Notes: a model not told the origin generated them from the letters alone. 64,000 bases of DNA from Methanolobus profundi (GCF_900114835.1 NZ_FOUJ01000001.1:310001-374000); one strand, 5' to 3'; shown: positions 51,506 through 62,162, numbered from the stretch's first letter. Numbers and translations: made by a program.

Positions 51506-52768
51506 TTAGGATGAGATGAATGGAAGTGCTCCGTATCTTCCCATCAGGTATCCTTTCAGGATATTCTGATCTTTGCGAACCTGGAATTCCAGAAGTGAAT
51601 AAAGATCGGTGTTCCCTGCATCCGTATCTTTTTCTGTGAACCATATCTGGTCTCTTCTAAAGAGCTCATCGTTAAGCAGGTTGGTGTTGTGAGTTGTTAT
51701 TATTAACTGGGCATTGTTCTTATTGTAACTCTTATCATGGAAGAGTTTTACCAGATGTTCACTAAGCATTGGATGCAGCTTTAGTTCCAGCTCATCTACA
51801 AACAAGACCTGCCCTTTATTCAGTGCATTGAGCCAGGGTCCTATTAGAGTGAAGAATCTCCTTGTACCATCGGATTCTTCGGTATTGAAATCAAATGAGA
51901 TACTGTGTTCCTTGCCATCTTTATCTTTTGCAAGGTGGAATGTGTTGATGTCTATCTTTTGCAACTTCCCACTGGCTTTCTCAAAGCTTCGTGGTAGATG
52001 GTTCATTATTTCAACAGGAAGTTCTGTTGGGTCTATATCTTCTATACTTGCAATAATATCCTTTAGACCAAGGTCTGCTCTTTCAAGTGATCTCAGGATG
52101 GCCTTTTTCGAGTCATCATCCTGATTGAGCATTCTGATTGTGTATTCACCCTGCTCTGATAATGTCCTTGCACCAATTACTCTTAGGTCTTCCCTGAACC
52201 ATTTGAAGGCTTCCAGGGTCTTATCGTAATTCTGTTGTGCTGAGTTGGAGAGATAAAGGACATTACTCAGAGTTCTCTTTGAGATATCATTCTGAACTCT
52301 TTTATCAATCGTGAATTTGAATTCAGTAGTATTCCTTCTTTCAAAGACAAGTGCTTCCCTGTTGTTAGGATAATAATACAGTTCTTCATCGATTATCTTT
52401 GTCCTGTCATATGATACAGCATACCTGTACCTGATGTTGTTCTTGATAAAAAACACACTGAACCTGCTGGGCTTTGACATACATTCCGGTGTCAGCTTAA
52501 ACGGTTCGAATGGAAGCAAATCTCCGTCCTGATTCTTGACCGATGTCATCACCAGATTTTGCAGGTTGAACATAGCTAAAAGAACATTGCTCTTTCCAGA
52601 TGCATTAGCCCCATAAATGACAGCACTTTTCACCAGCCTGTCATTCTTCTTCAAGGCATCCGGCTCGATCAGATTCTCCTCAAGCACCCTATCAGATGAT
52701 GCCAGTAAACTAAAAGTGATCTCATCCCTTATTGAGCGAAAGTTCTCAGCTTTGAATTCAATTAACAT
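51506..52768 (-). CDS. RloA/AbiLi-like AAA ATPase (OLD/SMC-type)
   Basis: 420 residues. MLIEFKAENFRSIRDEITFS is the usual start of AAA_15/AAA_21 ATPases; Walker A is IYGANASGKSNVLLAM (about 52-67), the signature region is FNTEESDGTRRFFTLIGPWL (about 292-311), Walker B QVLFVDELELKLHP (about 318-331) and the His switch IITTHNTNLL. It pairs with the RloB-like nuclease. Preceded by 146 non-coding bases after the second pglX gene, which may hold its own promoter (a TATA-like TTTAAATATAATC reads on the minus strand near 52843-52855). Confidence 0.87.
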   Translation of the reverse strand: MLIEFKAENFRSIRDEITFSLLASSDRVLEENLIEPDALKKNDRLVKSAVIYGANASGKSNVLLAMFNLQNLVMTSVKNQDGDLLPFEPFKLTPECMSKPSRFSVFFIKNNIRYRYAVSYDRTKIIDEELYYYPNNREALVFERRNTTEFKFTIDKRVQNDISKRTLSNVLYLSNSAQQNYDKTLEAFKWFREDLRVIGARTLSEQGEYTIRMLNQDDDSKKAILRSLERADLGLKDIIASIEDIDPTELPVEIMNHLPRSFEKASGKLQKIDINTFHLAKDKDGKEHSISFDFNTEESDGTRRFFTLIGPWLNALNKGQVLFVDELELKLHPMLSEHLVKLFHDKSYNKNNAQLIITTHNTNLLNDELFRRDQIWFTEKDTDAGNTDLYSLLEFQVRKDQNILKGYLMGRYGALPFISS

Positions 52769-52914
52769 GTCAATAACAACCTATTATGCTGATTTAATTG
52801 CAATTTTTGTGATTTTTACGTGTATATTGAAGATAAAACATGATTATATTTAAATTAATTGTTATTAGAGGAATCCAATGCTTCATTCAAACTCATACTT
52901 TACCTGCCATCCCA

Positions 52915-54627
52915 TCATATCTTCTCCACCAATCCCTCAAACCTCTCATAATTAACCTTCACCCCATCATCCAGATCGATCTCAATATACGCATCAGCCT
53001 TATTCTTCAGCACTTCATCATAAGCCATGAGTTCCTCGATCATTTTCCCCAACCTCGCCTTCTCTTGAGCATCCTTCCCAATATCCGACTGTATCATCTC
53101 TCTCTTAGCATCCAACTTCCCTTCAAGCTCCAGCAAGTAATCCGTCCTCATTACTGCAAGAGTGTCAGTTCGGTATCTGTGCATGTAAATGAGCGCATTG
53201 AATGCCTTTCCCTTCCCTGAACTGAACATCCAGTAGATTGGCCTTTTCTTGTACATCTTCAGATGATCTTTGTAGAACGATTTCAGGAAATAGTCCCTTA
53301 TCACAACCTCCGAGGACTTCTTACCGTTGCCACCCAGAGCCTCTGCAATGAAATCCAGATTCTCCGAAAGCGTATCCTCTCCAAAGGTCACTTTGAGAAA
53401 CTCCTTGAACCTGCCAACAATGTCATCCTCGAAGTATTCATCCTCAAGTATGGGTATGATGTTATCCGCATCAGGTATGAAGCTAGGTTCCGGCACTTGT
53501 TCCAGATAATCTCCTATCTTTTCACCCTGGTTTGCAAGCACCAGTCCCGGCTTATCCAGCGAATAACGTCCGAACATGCAGCCAACAGAATAGGAAATGA
53601 ACTCTTTTATCGTATCCGTAAGCAGCAATGCTTCCAGTTCTTCCTCGCTCCTGTCTCCATTATAGCGATAATATGGATTGCATGTTAGCGTAATCTCTGA
53701 AAGTGGCATATCTGGTGTAAGCTCGTCCTGCAGGCCGTAGGCTTCTAGGAAAATATGGTTGTTCTCTTCCTCCAGTCTCTGCATCTCCAGTGTCATTTCT
53801 TTCCAGTGGGTGCGGAGTTTGGTGTAGGTTTCGCGGAGGGTTGACGTGTAGTATTCGGGTTGGAGAAGTGGAAGAGTTGTGAAATTCCAAGAGGTTTCGT
53901 AGGAATCCCAATCAAACTTGGACAGTTCAATAATATCTTCTACACTTGTTGAAACCTCTGGAAGCAAAACAGGCATAGATGCCATATTGCCTGGTTGAAT
54001 GTTTAAAGTGGGATTGATAACACTCATATAAAAAGGCCCGACTTTGCTACATAAGTAACCAAGAATAGTATACATGTTAGAATAGTTATGAATCTGACAC
54101 AGTCCTGAAGCATCATCAAACAAAAATCCACTTGGAGAATATCGGAAATATGGAGTTCCTGAAGTTATTTTCGACCATACTAAAGCAGGTGAAAATATGT
54201 ACTCAAGATTGTGGTTAGTTGAATTACCTTTCCACCCAAGTTCTTCCATGTGAAGAAGCCTGTAACCATCATCTTCCCAATCAACAACACTTATGTGATT
54301 CCCATACCACTGTCTGAATTCTCCCCCTTTTTGATAGGGAAACCATCTTTTTTCAGATTTGATTGAATCTTCACGAGATTTACAGTCAAATCCTATTCTA
54401 CTAACTGCAACCTCTGACCAAGAACGAACAAAATAATCATTATCTCTGGTGCACATTCCTTTACGGGGAGTTGCTATCTTGTCAAGTGGTGTAGTCTTGT
54501 CTAAAATACTAAATGCTTCTTCTGAAAGCCAATAAGCAATCGGACTGCCGGGAATCTTCTTGAAATCAGCCGCAGAGGCGCGGTAGAAGTTGGGGACGGG
54601 GGTGGTTGATGAAGTGTTATTGGTCAT
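52915..54627 (-). CDS. pglX: C-terminal half of BREX methyltransferase PglX (specificity and C-terminal region)
   Basis: 570 residues that continue where the gene at 56146-58005 stops. The opening [20 protein letters not shown] (about 13-32) is the conserved PglX segment directly after the catalytic domain; then come a target-recognition-like region (about 45-260, with [20 protein letters not shown] and [20 protein letters not shown]) and the helical C-terminal part (YYIYFVGRMFG-like [37 protein letters not shown]). It has no SAM motif of its own. Together the two parts total 1189 residues, close to intact PglX of about 1200. Start ATG 54627 overlaps the nested AlbA_2 gene by 11 bases, so it is likely translated by coupling. 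Read as a functional S-like subunit rather than debris, because no stop or frameshift is present. Confidence 0.85.
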   Translation of the reverse strand: MTNNTSSTTPVPNFYRASAADFKKIPGSPIAYWLSEEAFSILDKTTPLDKIATPRKGMCTRDNDYFVRSWSEVAVSRIGFDCKSREDSIKSEKRWFPYQKGGEFRQWYGNHISVVDWEDDGYRLLHMEELGWKGNSTNHNLEYIFSPALVWSKITSGTPYFRYSPSGFLFDDASGLCQIHNYSNMYTILGYLCSKVGPFYMSVINPTLNIQPGNMASMPVLLPEVSTSVEDIIELSKFDWDSYETSWNFTTLPLLQPEYYTSTLRETYTKLRTHWKEMTLEMQRLEEENNHIFLEAYGLQDELTPDMPLSEITLTCNPYYRYNGDRSEEELEALLLTDTIKEFISYSVGCMFGRYSLDKPGLVLANQGEKIGDYLEQVPEPSFIPDADNIIPILEDEYFEDDIVGRFKEFLKVTFGEDTLSENLDFIAEALGGNGKKSSEVVIRDYFLKSFYKDHLKMYKKRPIYWMFSSGKGKAFNALIYMHRYRTDTLAVMRTDYLLELEGKLDAKREMIQSDIGKDAQEKARLGKMIEELMAYDEVLKNKADAYIEIDLDDGVKVNYERFEGLVEKI

Positions 54628-56149
54628 GTTTTGCTACCTCTTTAGTTAGGAAATTCCTGCCTTTGGGTGTCAGGCGGTATTTTTGGGTCGGGCTTTTTGG
54701 AGAATCAGGTTGTGTCATTTCAACAAGGCCGGCCTGAATGGCGGGCTGCAGATAATCATAAACAAATGTAGGGCGACTACTTATACCGATATATTGCATT
54801 GCTTCTCTTCTTCCTAATGACTTATCTTCAAGGCAGATGACCAAAGATGTTACTTGTTCGGTTACATGTTCGGTTACATGTTCGGTTACATGTTCGGTTA
54901 CATGTTCGGTTACATGTTCGGTTACATGTTCGGTTACTTGTTCACCTGACCAGCGTGCGTTTTCTTCTTTACCAACATGACTTTCTGTGGATACCCCAAT
55001 GGATTCTTCAAGATAGACAATGAACCTGACCCTCATTCCAATTTCAATGATCTCCGGTTGTGGAAGCCCTAGAATTTCCGCTTCCTTGAACATGCGGCGA
55101 ACACCACTGCCCCATTGCTCTATCAGGTCAAGCTCCCTGAATACACGCGCTATCACATGATTGCGTATCTTGGATGCACCCTGCAGCATATCCTCAATCG
55201 TCAGGCCCGGCAGCAGAATGCCCGGGTTTTCTATCTCGATGCGGTCGTCAAAAAAAGCAACTCTTATAGGGGCACCCCTTTGTGAATAATCCGAATGCAC
55301 AACTGCATTGATCACCGCCTCACGCAGGATCGTCAATGGGATGCTCCAGACATCCCTACGTCTCAATTCCGAAAAATCCGCACCCCTCATCGCATGTTTC
55401 TTGAGAAACTCCATTACCCTCTCAACAGCCACGGGGAGATGTTCATGAATATCTATATGATCTAAAATATCCGCCTTATCCTTGCCTACAAATCTTCCGC
55501 ACTGTATCCATGCATCCGGGAATATCATCTCCCGGTCCTTACCGAACAGCAGCATTCCGCCAACAGTAGGAACCAGATGTCCCTGATCTTCGGCAACAAG
55601 CCGCATAGATACCAGATCCTTTTCCACCAGCTTCCTGTGCCTTTCAAAACAAACCTTCGCAGCGTCAAAGTCCAGGTCATCTACAGTTCTGTCTACAAGA
55701 ACCTGTTCATCAAAAGAAATACCCGTAACTGTACGCTTCAGCTCTGCAATAAGTTCCCTGTCAGCCTTCCTGTTAGTAGAACCCAGCCGTACATAAACAC
55801 CTTCATCAGGTCCCTCCTTTCGCACCCAGTGAGGACGCTGACCGCTCGGATACACCTCTACAATCAGCAAAGTCTTATTCTCAACAGATATAAGCTCCAC
55901 ATTAGGCACCAGACGTGGAGCAATATTATCAGCAATGAGGCTGCAAAGCCGCTCTTCTTCATCAAGAGGATTCTCAACACCACGAACCTCTCTACTGTCA
56001 TCCTCAACCCCTATCAGCAAACGCCCTCCGGCAGTATTGGCAAACGCCACAAGCGTCTTGATAATGTTCTTTGGCGAGGATATATCACGCTTGAACTCAA
56101 GCGTCTTTCCTTCTTGCATGGAAATGAGTTGAGATGCTGGTAGGGTCAT
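54617..56149 (-). CDS. AlbA_2/Schlafen-type DNA-binding protein nested in pglX
   Basis: 510 residues. Residues about 8-135 form the AlbA_2/Schlafen domain ([60 protein letters not shown]). Residues about 235-380 resemble the RecG-like ATPase C-terminal (HATPase_c_4) domain: [38 protein letters not shown] and [20 protein letters not shown] repeat (about 402-433) leads to a winged helix at the C-terminus ([20 protein letters not shown]). Such proteins are often regulators or accessory defence factors. ATG 56149 overlaps the stop of the methyltransferase half by 4 bases and its end overlaps the specificity half by 11, so the three form a tightly coupled set. Confidence 0.87.
   Translation of the reverse strand: MTLPASQLISMQEGKTLEFKRDISSPKNIIKTLVAFANTAGGRLLIGVEDDSREVRGVENPLDEEERLCSLIADNIAPRLVPNVELISVENKTLLIVEVYPSGQRPHWVRKEGPDEGVYVRLGSTNRKADRELIAELKRTVTGISFDEQVLVDRTVDDLDFDAAKVCFERHRKLVEKDLVSMRLVAEDQGHLVPTVGGMLLFGKDREMIFPDAWIQCGRFVGKDKADILDHIDIHEHLPVAVERVMEFLKKHAMRGADFSELRRRDVWSIPLTILREAVINAVVHSDYSQRGAPIRVAFFDDRIEIENPGILLPGLTIEDMLQGASKIRNHVIARVFRELDLIEQWGSGVRRMFKEAEILGLPQPEIIEIGMRVRFIVYLEESIGVSTESHVGKEENARWSGEQVTEHVTEHVTEHVTEHVTEHVTEHVTEQVTSLVICLEDKSLGRREAMQYIGISSRPTFVYDYLQPAIQAGLVEMTQPDSPKSPTQKYRLTPKGRNFLTKEVAKHDQ
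54849..54944 (-). repeat. 12-bp coding minisatellite, eight units
   Basis: Eight head-to-tail units of GTTAC(A/T)TGTTC(G/A) encode Glu-(Gln/Glu/His)-Val-Thr: one EQVT, six EHVT, one EQVT. The six middle units are identical at the DNA level, so copy number is likely to vary by slippage without shifting the frame, changing the linker length between the ATPase-like domain and the winged helix. Confidence 0.9.
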
Positions 56150-58005
56150 CGAACCTCCATACCATAAGCATCAGAGTTTCTTACCTGCATAACCACATCA
56201 CGTAGCATTCCATCCTTCTCTGCTTCACTGTTACCATCCACAAGTCGGATATAAGCTCCCTTATAATCCGGATGCTGGTCATTCTCAAGGACAAAAGCAG
56301 TGGTGGAAACAACCTCACCACCGATACTGTCAAAAGCCCGTGGTCCGAGATGTGCCATAGACAGTATTGTATGCTCATCCAGAATGCTCTCACGGAGTTT
56401 CTCAAAGGATGAAAGGAACATCCAGCTCTGCATAGTTATCATCGCAACCATTCCTTTCTTCATTGCAAGGTCAAGATTGCGGTCAATGAACATAGCAAAG
56501 AAATCAGATTTACTGTTGGGATAATTGTCCTTGGCAAATGTCTTAAGCCTGTCATTCATTCCCTTACCACCCATATAAGGTGGGTTTGCAACTACCACAT
56601 GGTATTTTGGACTTAGATAATCTGCCTGCTTCAGCACCTGCAGAACCTTTTGATGAGTATTTAAGATGGAAAGATTACCAGCAAGGTTCTTTGATCTGAG
56701 CAAGTTCAAAATATCTGTAACATCCTCTACCTTAGGGATGATAAGAGAACCGAAATTATCAGCCTCATCGAACTGGAGCAATGTAGCACGAATGTCGTTT
56801 GTGAACAACTCACGTCCGACAGCATCAGTATAAGCATTAAGTTCACCCTCCTCAAAAGAAACACTCTCCAGTGCACATATATTAGGCTGTACAGGGTTCT
56901 GGAAGAACTTGCGGTTCTTTCTCCTGGCCTTCATGGCAAGCGCAAAAGCCGCCAGCTCTTTGGCACGCTCGTCTATCTCGATGCCATAGAGATTATGGGT
57001 CAGTATCATCTCCGGGATCTCTGAATGGTCATAGCCCTCTTCCTCATAGATTGCATACAACAGGTCAAATGCATAGACCAGCATATGTCCTGAACCGCAT
57101 GCAGGGTCACACACCTTGATTTCCTCTGGGGAATTGACCTTCAGGAAATCCGTTTCAGGTTCCTCTGGCTTAATGTAATAATCCATTTGTTCATATAACC
57201 TGGAACTGGGTCTGTTAAGCATCCATAAGCGACCCAGTGAATTCTCCACAAGATAACGAACGATCCAGTGAGGAGTGAACAACTGGGTCGCTGCAGGGAT
57301 ATTCTCCTTACTGATCTTCACATTCTTTTTCAGCTTCTTGAAGACATCATCCTTTTTGGGAGCAATATAATACTGGTATATCCATCCGATGATCTCTACT
57401 TCCCTCCAGTGATCCTCAGGGATCATCTCATTGATATCTTTTACAATGGAATCAATATGTAACAAATTCTCAGGGAATAGGAGTTCGGTATAGTCCTCGA
57501 TCTTCTCGAACATGAAAGGCATGGTCTTGTTCAGGTAATTGCACAGTCTCAGTATCAAGTACTTGTACAATTCCTCATCCTTATTATCTGCCTTCATATC
57601 AAGCACAAGATTAGAATCAAGGTCCAAAAAATCCAGCTCAATAGCATGTGTAATAATTCCAGGCTCGGTCCTTTCAGCATCATCTGCAGTGAACACCTTT
57701 ACCGGAATATAATCGTTTACCTCCATGAACTTCAGGGCAGCAAAACGGTTGAACCATGTGTAAGTGACCTCGTCCATCACCTGCTCATAGCCCTTGTGAT
57801 TAACCTCTTTGACCAGACGTTCACGCTGGTCTTTGATCTTCCTGTTGAAGACCTTACCGCCAATAACAATGGAATCCGAGTGTTCAGAGTCAACTGGGAG
57901 TGTTTCTTTTGGATGGATGCCATAGAACGCAGCCCTCGCCTTCACTTCATGCAGGAGCTTTTCACGCACAGTATCTGAGAATTTAATGATTTTTGCATTG
58001 TCCAT
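56146..58005 (-). CDS. pglX: N-terminal half of BREX methyltransferase PglX (catalytic region)
   Basis: 619 residues. The N-terminus ARAAFYGIHPKETLPVDSEH and VTYTWFNRFAALKFMEVNDY (about 84-103) are PglX hallmarks. The adenine methyltransferase has motif I VCDPACGSGHMLVYAFDLLY (about 303-322), the X segment LTHNLYGIEIDERAKELAAF, and catalytic motif IV VVANPPYMGGKGMN (about 475-488). It ends shortly after IRLVDGNSEAEKDGMLRDVV, precisely where intact PglX continues into FYRASAxDF; the remainder is the gene at 52915-54627. It starts 2 bases after the brxC stop codon. Provides the N6-adenine methylation that marks host DNA in BREX. Confidence 0.9.
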   Translation of the reverse strand: MDNAKIIKFSDTVREKLLHEVKARAAFYGIHPKETLPVDSEHSDSIVIGGKVFNRKIKDQRERLVKEVNHKGYEQVMDEVTYTWFNRFAALKFMEVNDYIPVKVFTADDAERTEPGIITHAIELDFLDLDSNLVLDMKADNKDEELYKYLILRLCNYLNKTMPFMFEKIEDYTELLFPENLLHIDSIVKDINEMIPEDHWREVEIIGWIYQYYIAPKKDDVFKKLKKNVKISKENIPAATQLFTPHWIVRYLVENSLGRLWMLNRPSSRLYEQMDYYIKPEEPETDFLKVNSPEEIKVCDPACGSGHMLVYAFDLLYAIYEEEGYDHSEIPEMILTHNLYGIEIDERAKELAAFALAMKARRKNRKFFQNPVQPNICALESVSFEEGELNAYTDAVGRELFTNDIRATLLQFDEADNFGSLIIPKVEDVTDILNLLRSKNLAGNLSILNTHQKVLQVLKQADYLSPKYHVVVANPPYMGGKGMNDRLKTFAKDNYPNSKSDFFAMFIDRNLDLAMKKGMVAMITMQSWMFLSSFEKLRESILDEHTILSMAHLGPRAFDSIGGEVVSTTAFVLENDQHPDYKGAYIRLVDGNSEAEKDGMLRDVVMQVRNSDAYGMEVR

Positions 58006-58007
58006 GA

Positions 58008-61000
58008 TCAGAACAACCTGATATCGTTTTCTTCTAGTAACTTAAGCAGAGATGCACGCAGTTCTTTGAGGTATTTGTCAAGTTCCTCTTCAGATTTGAT
58101 CGTCTCTCTTGTTTTGAAAACGGAAGTGTCTTTTACAATTTTAGTAGATCTTACGGGAATTGGAACCTCATCATGATCAGTTTCTTTTTCTCTAAGAGTC
58201 TGCAACTGATTGTTTATTCTGCTGTAAGCCTCACTGTGAAGAGCATCTAGGGTGGTTGCTTGTGCCTGCACGAACACACAATCCTCAGCTTCTGAGATAC
58301 GTGTCTTGAGGTCATGGAATGGTTTCAGAACAGAATCCATGAAGTCCTGGGTAAGTACTGCATGCGTCCCCATCTCTATTTCCAGTTCCGAAGTAATCGT
58401 ATCTATCTGCTTAAAAGTCTCTTCCTTAAGTTCAGATAGGATTTCTGAAAGGGCATTTTCAATCTCATTTTCCAAAGGCGGTAGTGATTTAATATCTGAA
58501 TACGGCTCCTCTGAATCGAGAATTTTTTCAATTATCTGCACTTTGGACTTGATCTCTTCATCCATAAATTGCAGGTCTCGTTTGAAAACATCAAGCTTCC
58601 TAAGCACTCTTCTGAATATCTCTACCTTATTGCCTCCAAAGAATGCAGTAACAGGCTCAACCTCATCACGTAAGCGGATCAGTTCATCCTTTTCTTCGGC
58701 AATATTCTGAAGGAAAGCAGAAGGATCAGTAATGTTCAAGACAGCATTTAGGTAGGAAGCATATTCCTTAATTTTCTCTCTTCCAGGGAACCTTGGCTCC
58801 TCTTTATATCTGCCTTCAATTTGTTCGAGTGCTCTGTACTCGCTAGTGAATAATGAATGTGTAAACTCAAAAAGATCATTTTCCTTGTCAGGGATATTCA
58901 TCTTTTCAAAAACTTCTCTCAAAATCGCTCTAACAGCCTTGATCACTTCAATATTTGTCTTTTCCCTGATTTCCAGAACAAGCTTATCTGCTGAATCCTT
59001 CCTTATCAGGTATCTTACAATTTCCTCAGCAGTCTCTTTCTTAAGGACCAAATATGTTTTCTGGAATCTTAGCTTGATCTCATCTCGTGCAAACAAAGTA
59101 GCTACAAGACCGGATATAGTCATTTCACTCCAGCCATAGGGTTTGCGTTTAAACCTGTCTTTGATTTCCTGAAGTACTACAACATCGTTCTTTTGATGTT
59201 TTATGTTCAGATAATCCAGTACTTCCCTAAGTGCAAGCTGGTTCGTCTCTGAAGTCTCAGCACCAAACTTTTCCAGATCATCTGCTTTAAGTATCCTCAG
59301 GATGTCGCTGTCACTTCCAATGTTGTTGGTCACATAGTTGGCTTTCTTGTAGACGTTTTCAAATAGAAGATCCAGGCCTTCCTTAATCCTTTCTTTAGGA
59401 TTCTTCTTTTCAATACTTGTGACCTCTTTACCATCAACGAATATCCTTGCCTCTGAAATGCCCTCTTCCATTGACTTCTTAGATGCTTCCAGAAGTTTGT
59501 CTGCATCGATTCTTTTTCCACTATGGATATCTTTTATCTCTCCAACATTCGTATTGGAAGTGTTTTGGTTAAGGTACTTGTTGATCTTCAGGTAATTACG
59601 TATCTGATCAACAAACTCCACATCATTTGGGAATACAAAAAGAAGAGTATCAGTAGAATCAATATTGCTCAGATTCTCTCCACTTAAAGACCTCTGTCCA
59701 CTTCCTCTTAGCACATCATCTGAAAGAGGTGTCAGGAACTTAACAGTAAGATCTGCACCGGATGCAGAATCTACTTTATCATCGATAGATTTGTTGAATT
59801 TGTAATCCTTGTATTTAGAAGGACAAACATCATTGAAAATGTGCTTTGAAATATCATCAAGGATCTTGTGTTTCTCAATAACAACATTCTTTATTTCCCG
59901 ATTGATCTCCTGTTCTTCGTTAGTAAGGAAATAGTACTTGTCCCCTGATTTTTGGATAAGTGTCTGTGTCTCAAGACGTTGAAGTGAAGCAGCAATTTTT
60001 TCCTTCAATTTCCTTTTATCTTCATCAACATGTGATATCGAAAGTACAACAAGATTATCTAAGCTTGGCTGCAGTACATTCACATGCCTTATCATGAAAA
60101 GAATTTTCAAGATATTACAGTCTTCCTCTTCAAGGAAATCATTGTCCATAGCCTGTGCAATTGTACGTTTAATAATTGGGTCCAGGAAGCTTTCTATAGT
60201 GCTATAGAAAATATGGAAAGGTACAAGTGTCCCAAGTTCACTATCTGCGTACTTCTCACTAGCTTCCTTGAAAGCACTGAGCATGGAACGCTCACCCTTT
60301 GCAAGATGTTTTCCAGTAAAGCCAGTCAATCTGATTTTATCAAAGACCTTTTGCAGCACAAAGAACTGATAAGGAACAAAAGGATAGACAGCAACAAAAT
60401 CCTCTTCTCCCTTGTAGAGTTTCATCTCAGCTCCGCCAGGAGAGAATGTCAGAAGATTTTTCAATATTGTCTTTTTGTCAGAATAATATGAGGTCAAAGA
60501 CTCTTCATATACTTTGTTTTTAGCTAAAATCCTTTTTTTGATAACTTCATCTACATTGGCACTTGAAAGACTTAAGCGAGTATTAAATCGTCCCTGGATT
60601 TTAGAGAAATCGTCTTTAACTTGATTCTTGGTGATACTATCAATGTCTGCCTGAGACGTGACAGCAATCCACGCTTTTCCTGCAAGTTTAGTTCCCAATT
60701 CCTCAACAATTGTCTGAAGATTAAGCATTAGATTATTGTTTTCGCCAATGTACTGGCCAATCTCATCAATTAGGAATATTACCTGATGATCTTTGCCTTT
60801 AGATTCACAGTATTTCTTTACCTTATCGGCAAATTTTTCATTACTAAAATGATAACTGCTACCATCGCTTTCAAATAATCTGATAAGAGATTCTTTGCTC
60901 TGGTATTCGCAATTAACAAGAGCTTCAATTATGTCATCCTGCTCAAAAGCATAAGTATCACGTTTCTCTTCCCACGAAGCACCGTTTATCCTTCTGAACT

Positions 61001-61562
61001 CATCCTTGAACTTTTCATAAAGACCCTTGTCTGTCAGATCTTCTTCCATTTCAGCAATCCAGAGCACATCGCCAAAAAACCCCCTCTTTTCATTGAATAC
61101 CCTCATAAGGATATTCACAATAAGCTCATCGCCATGGCCTAGGGTGTTCGCTTTAGAATCAATATTGAAAAGGATTACATCTTTGGTACCATAAGTTACT
61201 GCTTTTTCAATAGTAGTGAATAACAGAGGATCCTCTATTTTCTCTTCGAAAAACTCAAGTGCAGATTTGTCCCTAACAACTTTATTTTCCAGAAGATAGG
61301 ACAACATTTTGATGAAATGAGATTTACCCGATCCAAAAAAACCGGATATCCATACACCTATTTTATCTGTTGGATTCTCTATGGTACTAGAATAGTTATC
61401 AAAGAAAAGGTTAAGATGCTTCAGTGATTCTCTGGTGATGACATATTCATCAAGTTCAGTATACACATTCTGTTCATCATCCTGATCAACCTTGATGACA
61501 CCGTTGATTTCTCTTTTGATATCCTTTAAAAAGAGATTCTGAATTATCATTTCATTAGTCAT
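58008..61562 (-). CDS. brxC: BREX P-loop ATPase BrxC/PglY
   Basis: 1184 residues, normal length. Walker A VWISGFFGSGKSHFIKMLSY (about 68-87), Walker B QVIFLIDEIGQYIGENNNLM (about 258-277) and the sensor region WIAVTSQADIDSITKNQVKD (about 294-313) are intact; the last 350 residues contain long charged coiled coils (LRDEVEPVTAF onward). BrxC is the large ATPase of the BREX complex. It follows brxB by 12 bases. Confidence 0.93.
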   Translation of the reverse strand: MTNEMIIQNLFLKDIKREINGVIKVDQDDEQNVYTELDEYVITRESLKHLNLFFDNYSSTIENPTDKIGVWISGFFGSGKSHFIKMLSYLLENKVVRDKSALEFFEEKIEDPLLFTTIEKAVTYGTKDVILFNIDSKANTLGHGDELIVNILMRVFNEKRGFFGDVLWIAEMEEDLTDKGLYEKFKDEFRRINGASWEEKRDTYAFEQDDIIEALVNCEYQSKESLIRLFESDGSSYHFSNEKFADKVKKYCESKGKDHQVIFLIDEIGQYIGENNNLMLNLQTIVEELGTKLAGKAWIAVTSQADIDSITKNQVKDDFSKIQGRFNTRLSLSSANVDEVIKKRILAKNKVYEESLTSYYSDKKTILKNLLTFSPGGAEMKLYKGEEDFVAVYPFVPYQFFVLQKVFDKIRLTGFTGKHLAKGERSMLSAFKEASEKYADSELGTLVPFHIFYSTIESFLDPIIKRTIAQAMDNDFLEEEDCNILKILFMIRHVNVLQPSLDNLVVLSISHVDEDKRKLKEKIAASLQRLETQTLIQKSGDKYYFLTNEEQEINREIKNVVIEKHKILDDISKHIFNDVCPSKYKDYKFNKSIDDKVDSASGADLTVKFLTPLSDDVLRGSGQRSLSGENLSNIDSTDTLLFVFPNDVEFVDQIRNYLKINKYLNQNTSNTNVGEIKDIHSGKRIDADKLLEASKKSMEEGISEARIFVDGKEVTSIEKKNPKERIKEGLDLLFENVYKKANYVTNNIGSDSDILRILKADDLEKFGAETSETNQLALREVLDYLNIKHQKNDVVVLQEIKDRFKRKPYGWSEMTISGLVATLFARDEIKLRFQKTYLVLKKETAEEIVRYLIRKDSADKLVLEIREKTNIEVIKAVRAILREVFEKMNIPDKENDLFEFTHSLFTSEYRALEQIEGRYKEEPRFPGREKIKEYASYLNAVLNITDPSAFLQNIAEEKDELIRLRDEVEPVTAFFGGNKVEIFRRVLRKLDVFKRDLQFMDEEIKSKVQIIEKILDSEEPYSDIKSLPPLENEIENALSEILSELKEETFKQIDTITSELEIEMGTHAVLTQDFMDSVLKPFHDLKTRISEAEDCVFVQAQATTLDALHSEAYSRINNQLQTLREKETDHDEVPIPVRSTKIVKDTSVFKTRETIKSEEELDKYLKELRASLLKLLEENDIRLF

Positions 61563-61574
61563 TTACTCAAACCC

Positions 61575-62162
61575 TTAACTTTGAGAAACATTATCTGTAT
61601 TAATAAGCCTGAAAGCACGATAGTAATTCGCATCCCGGAATTTCCCGAACAGGCTAAGATCAAAACCACTATACTTTCCAGGATAGAAGGTGACAAGCGG
61701 TATATTACCAAGAAGTGGTTGCAAATTATTTAGAACACTGTGAGAGCGGACCATTGGCCAGGCTTTACCCACGCCCGTTAAAAAGATCAGCTGGAAACCA
61801 TCATTCTCATTCATTTTTTGCTGGATGGCGTTTTTCAAAATGTCTGGTTTCAACATAAGCTTTAGTTTTTTGAGTAGCTCATCGGAGCCTTTATTTCCCT
61901 CAAAAGAACCGATCTTCTCTGCAGATATTTTCTTTTCTAGTATCTCTAGACACACATCATAAAGATCGATCTCAAGAACTTGAATTGATTTCTTTTCTAA
62001 AGCTGGTATTACCTTCGTGATCGTGTCTCGTACAAGCAATTCTTTTTCAGGAGGATAGTCAAATATCCAAAAAGGAACTTCGTTACCAAGACCCCTTGCT
62101 TTTAAGAAATCCTCTTTTTGGAGTTCTTCTTTTAGAAGTTCGAGTCTTTCTTCAAGTTTCAT
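61575..62162 (-). CDS. brxB: BREX protein BrxB (DUF1788)
   Basis: About 195 residues from ATG 62162, which gives the family's usual start (MKLEERLELLKEELQKEDFL); the frame stays open to ATG 62222 and TTG 62240. GLGNEVPFWIFDYPPEKELL (about 24-43), IFLTGVGKAWPMVRSHSVLN (about 126-145) and PLVTFYPGKYSG are the DUF1788 signatures. BrxB is a core component of type 1 BREX; it is normally preceded by brxA, which is absent here. Confidence 0.9.
   Translation of the reverse strand: MKLEERLELLKEELQKEDFLKARGLGNEVPFWIFDYPPEKELLVRDTITKVIPALEKKSIQVLEIDLYDVCLEILEKKISAEKIGSFEGNKGSDELLKKLKLMLKPDILKNAIQQKMNENDGFQLIFLTGVGKAWPMVRSHSVLNNLQPLLGNIPLVTFYPGKYSGFDLSLFGKFRDANYYRAFRLINTDNVSQS

Noticed and set aside
54617-54627. 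pglX halves as a sequencing or assembly artefact
   Set aside because: The halves are separated by a full 1.5-kb gene with intact domains and overlapping start/stop codons on both sides, which an error would not create.
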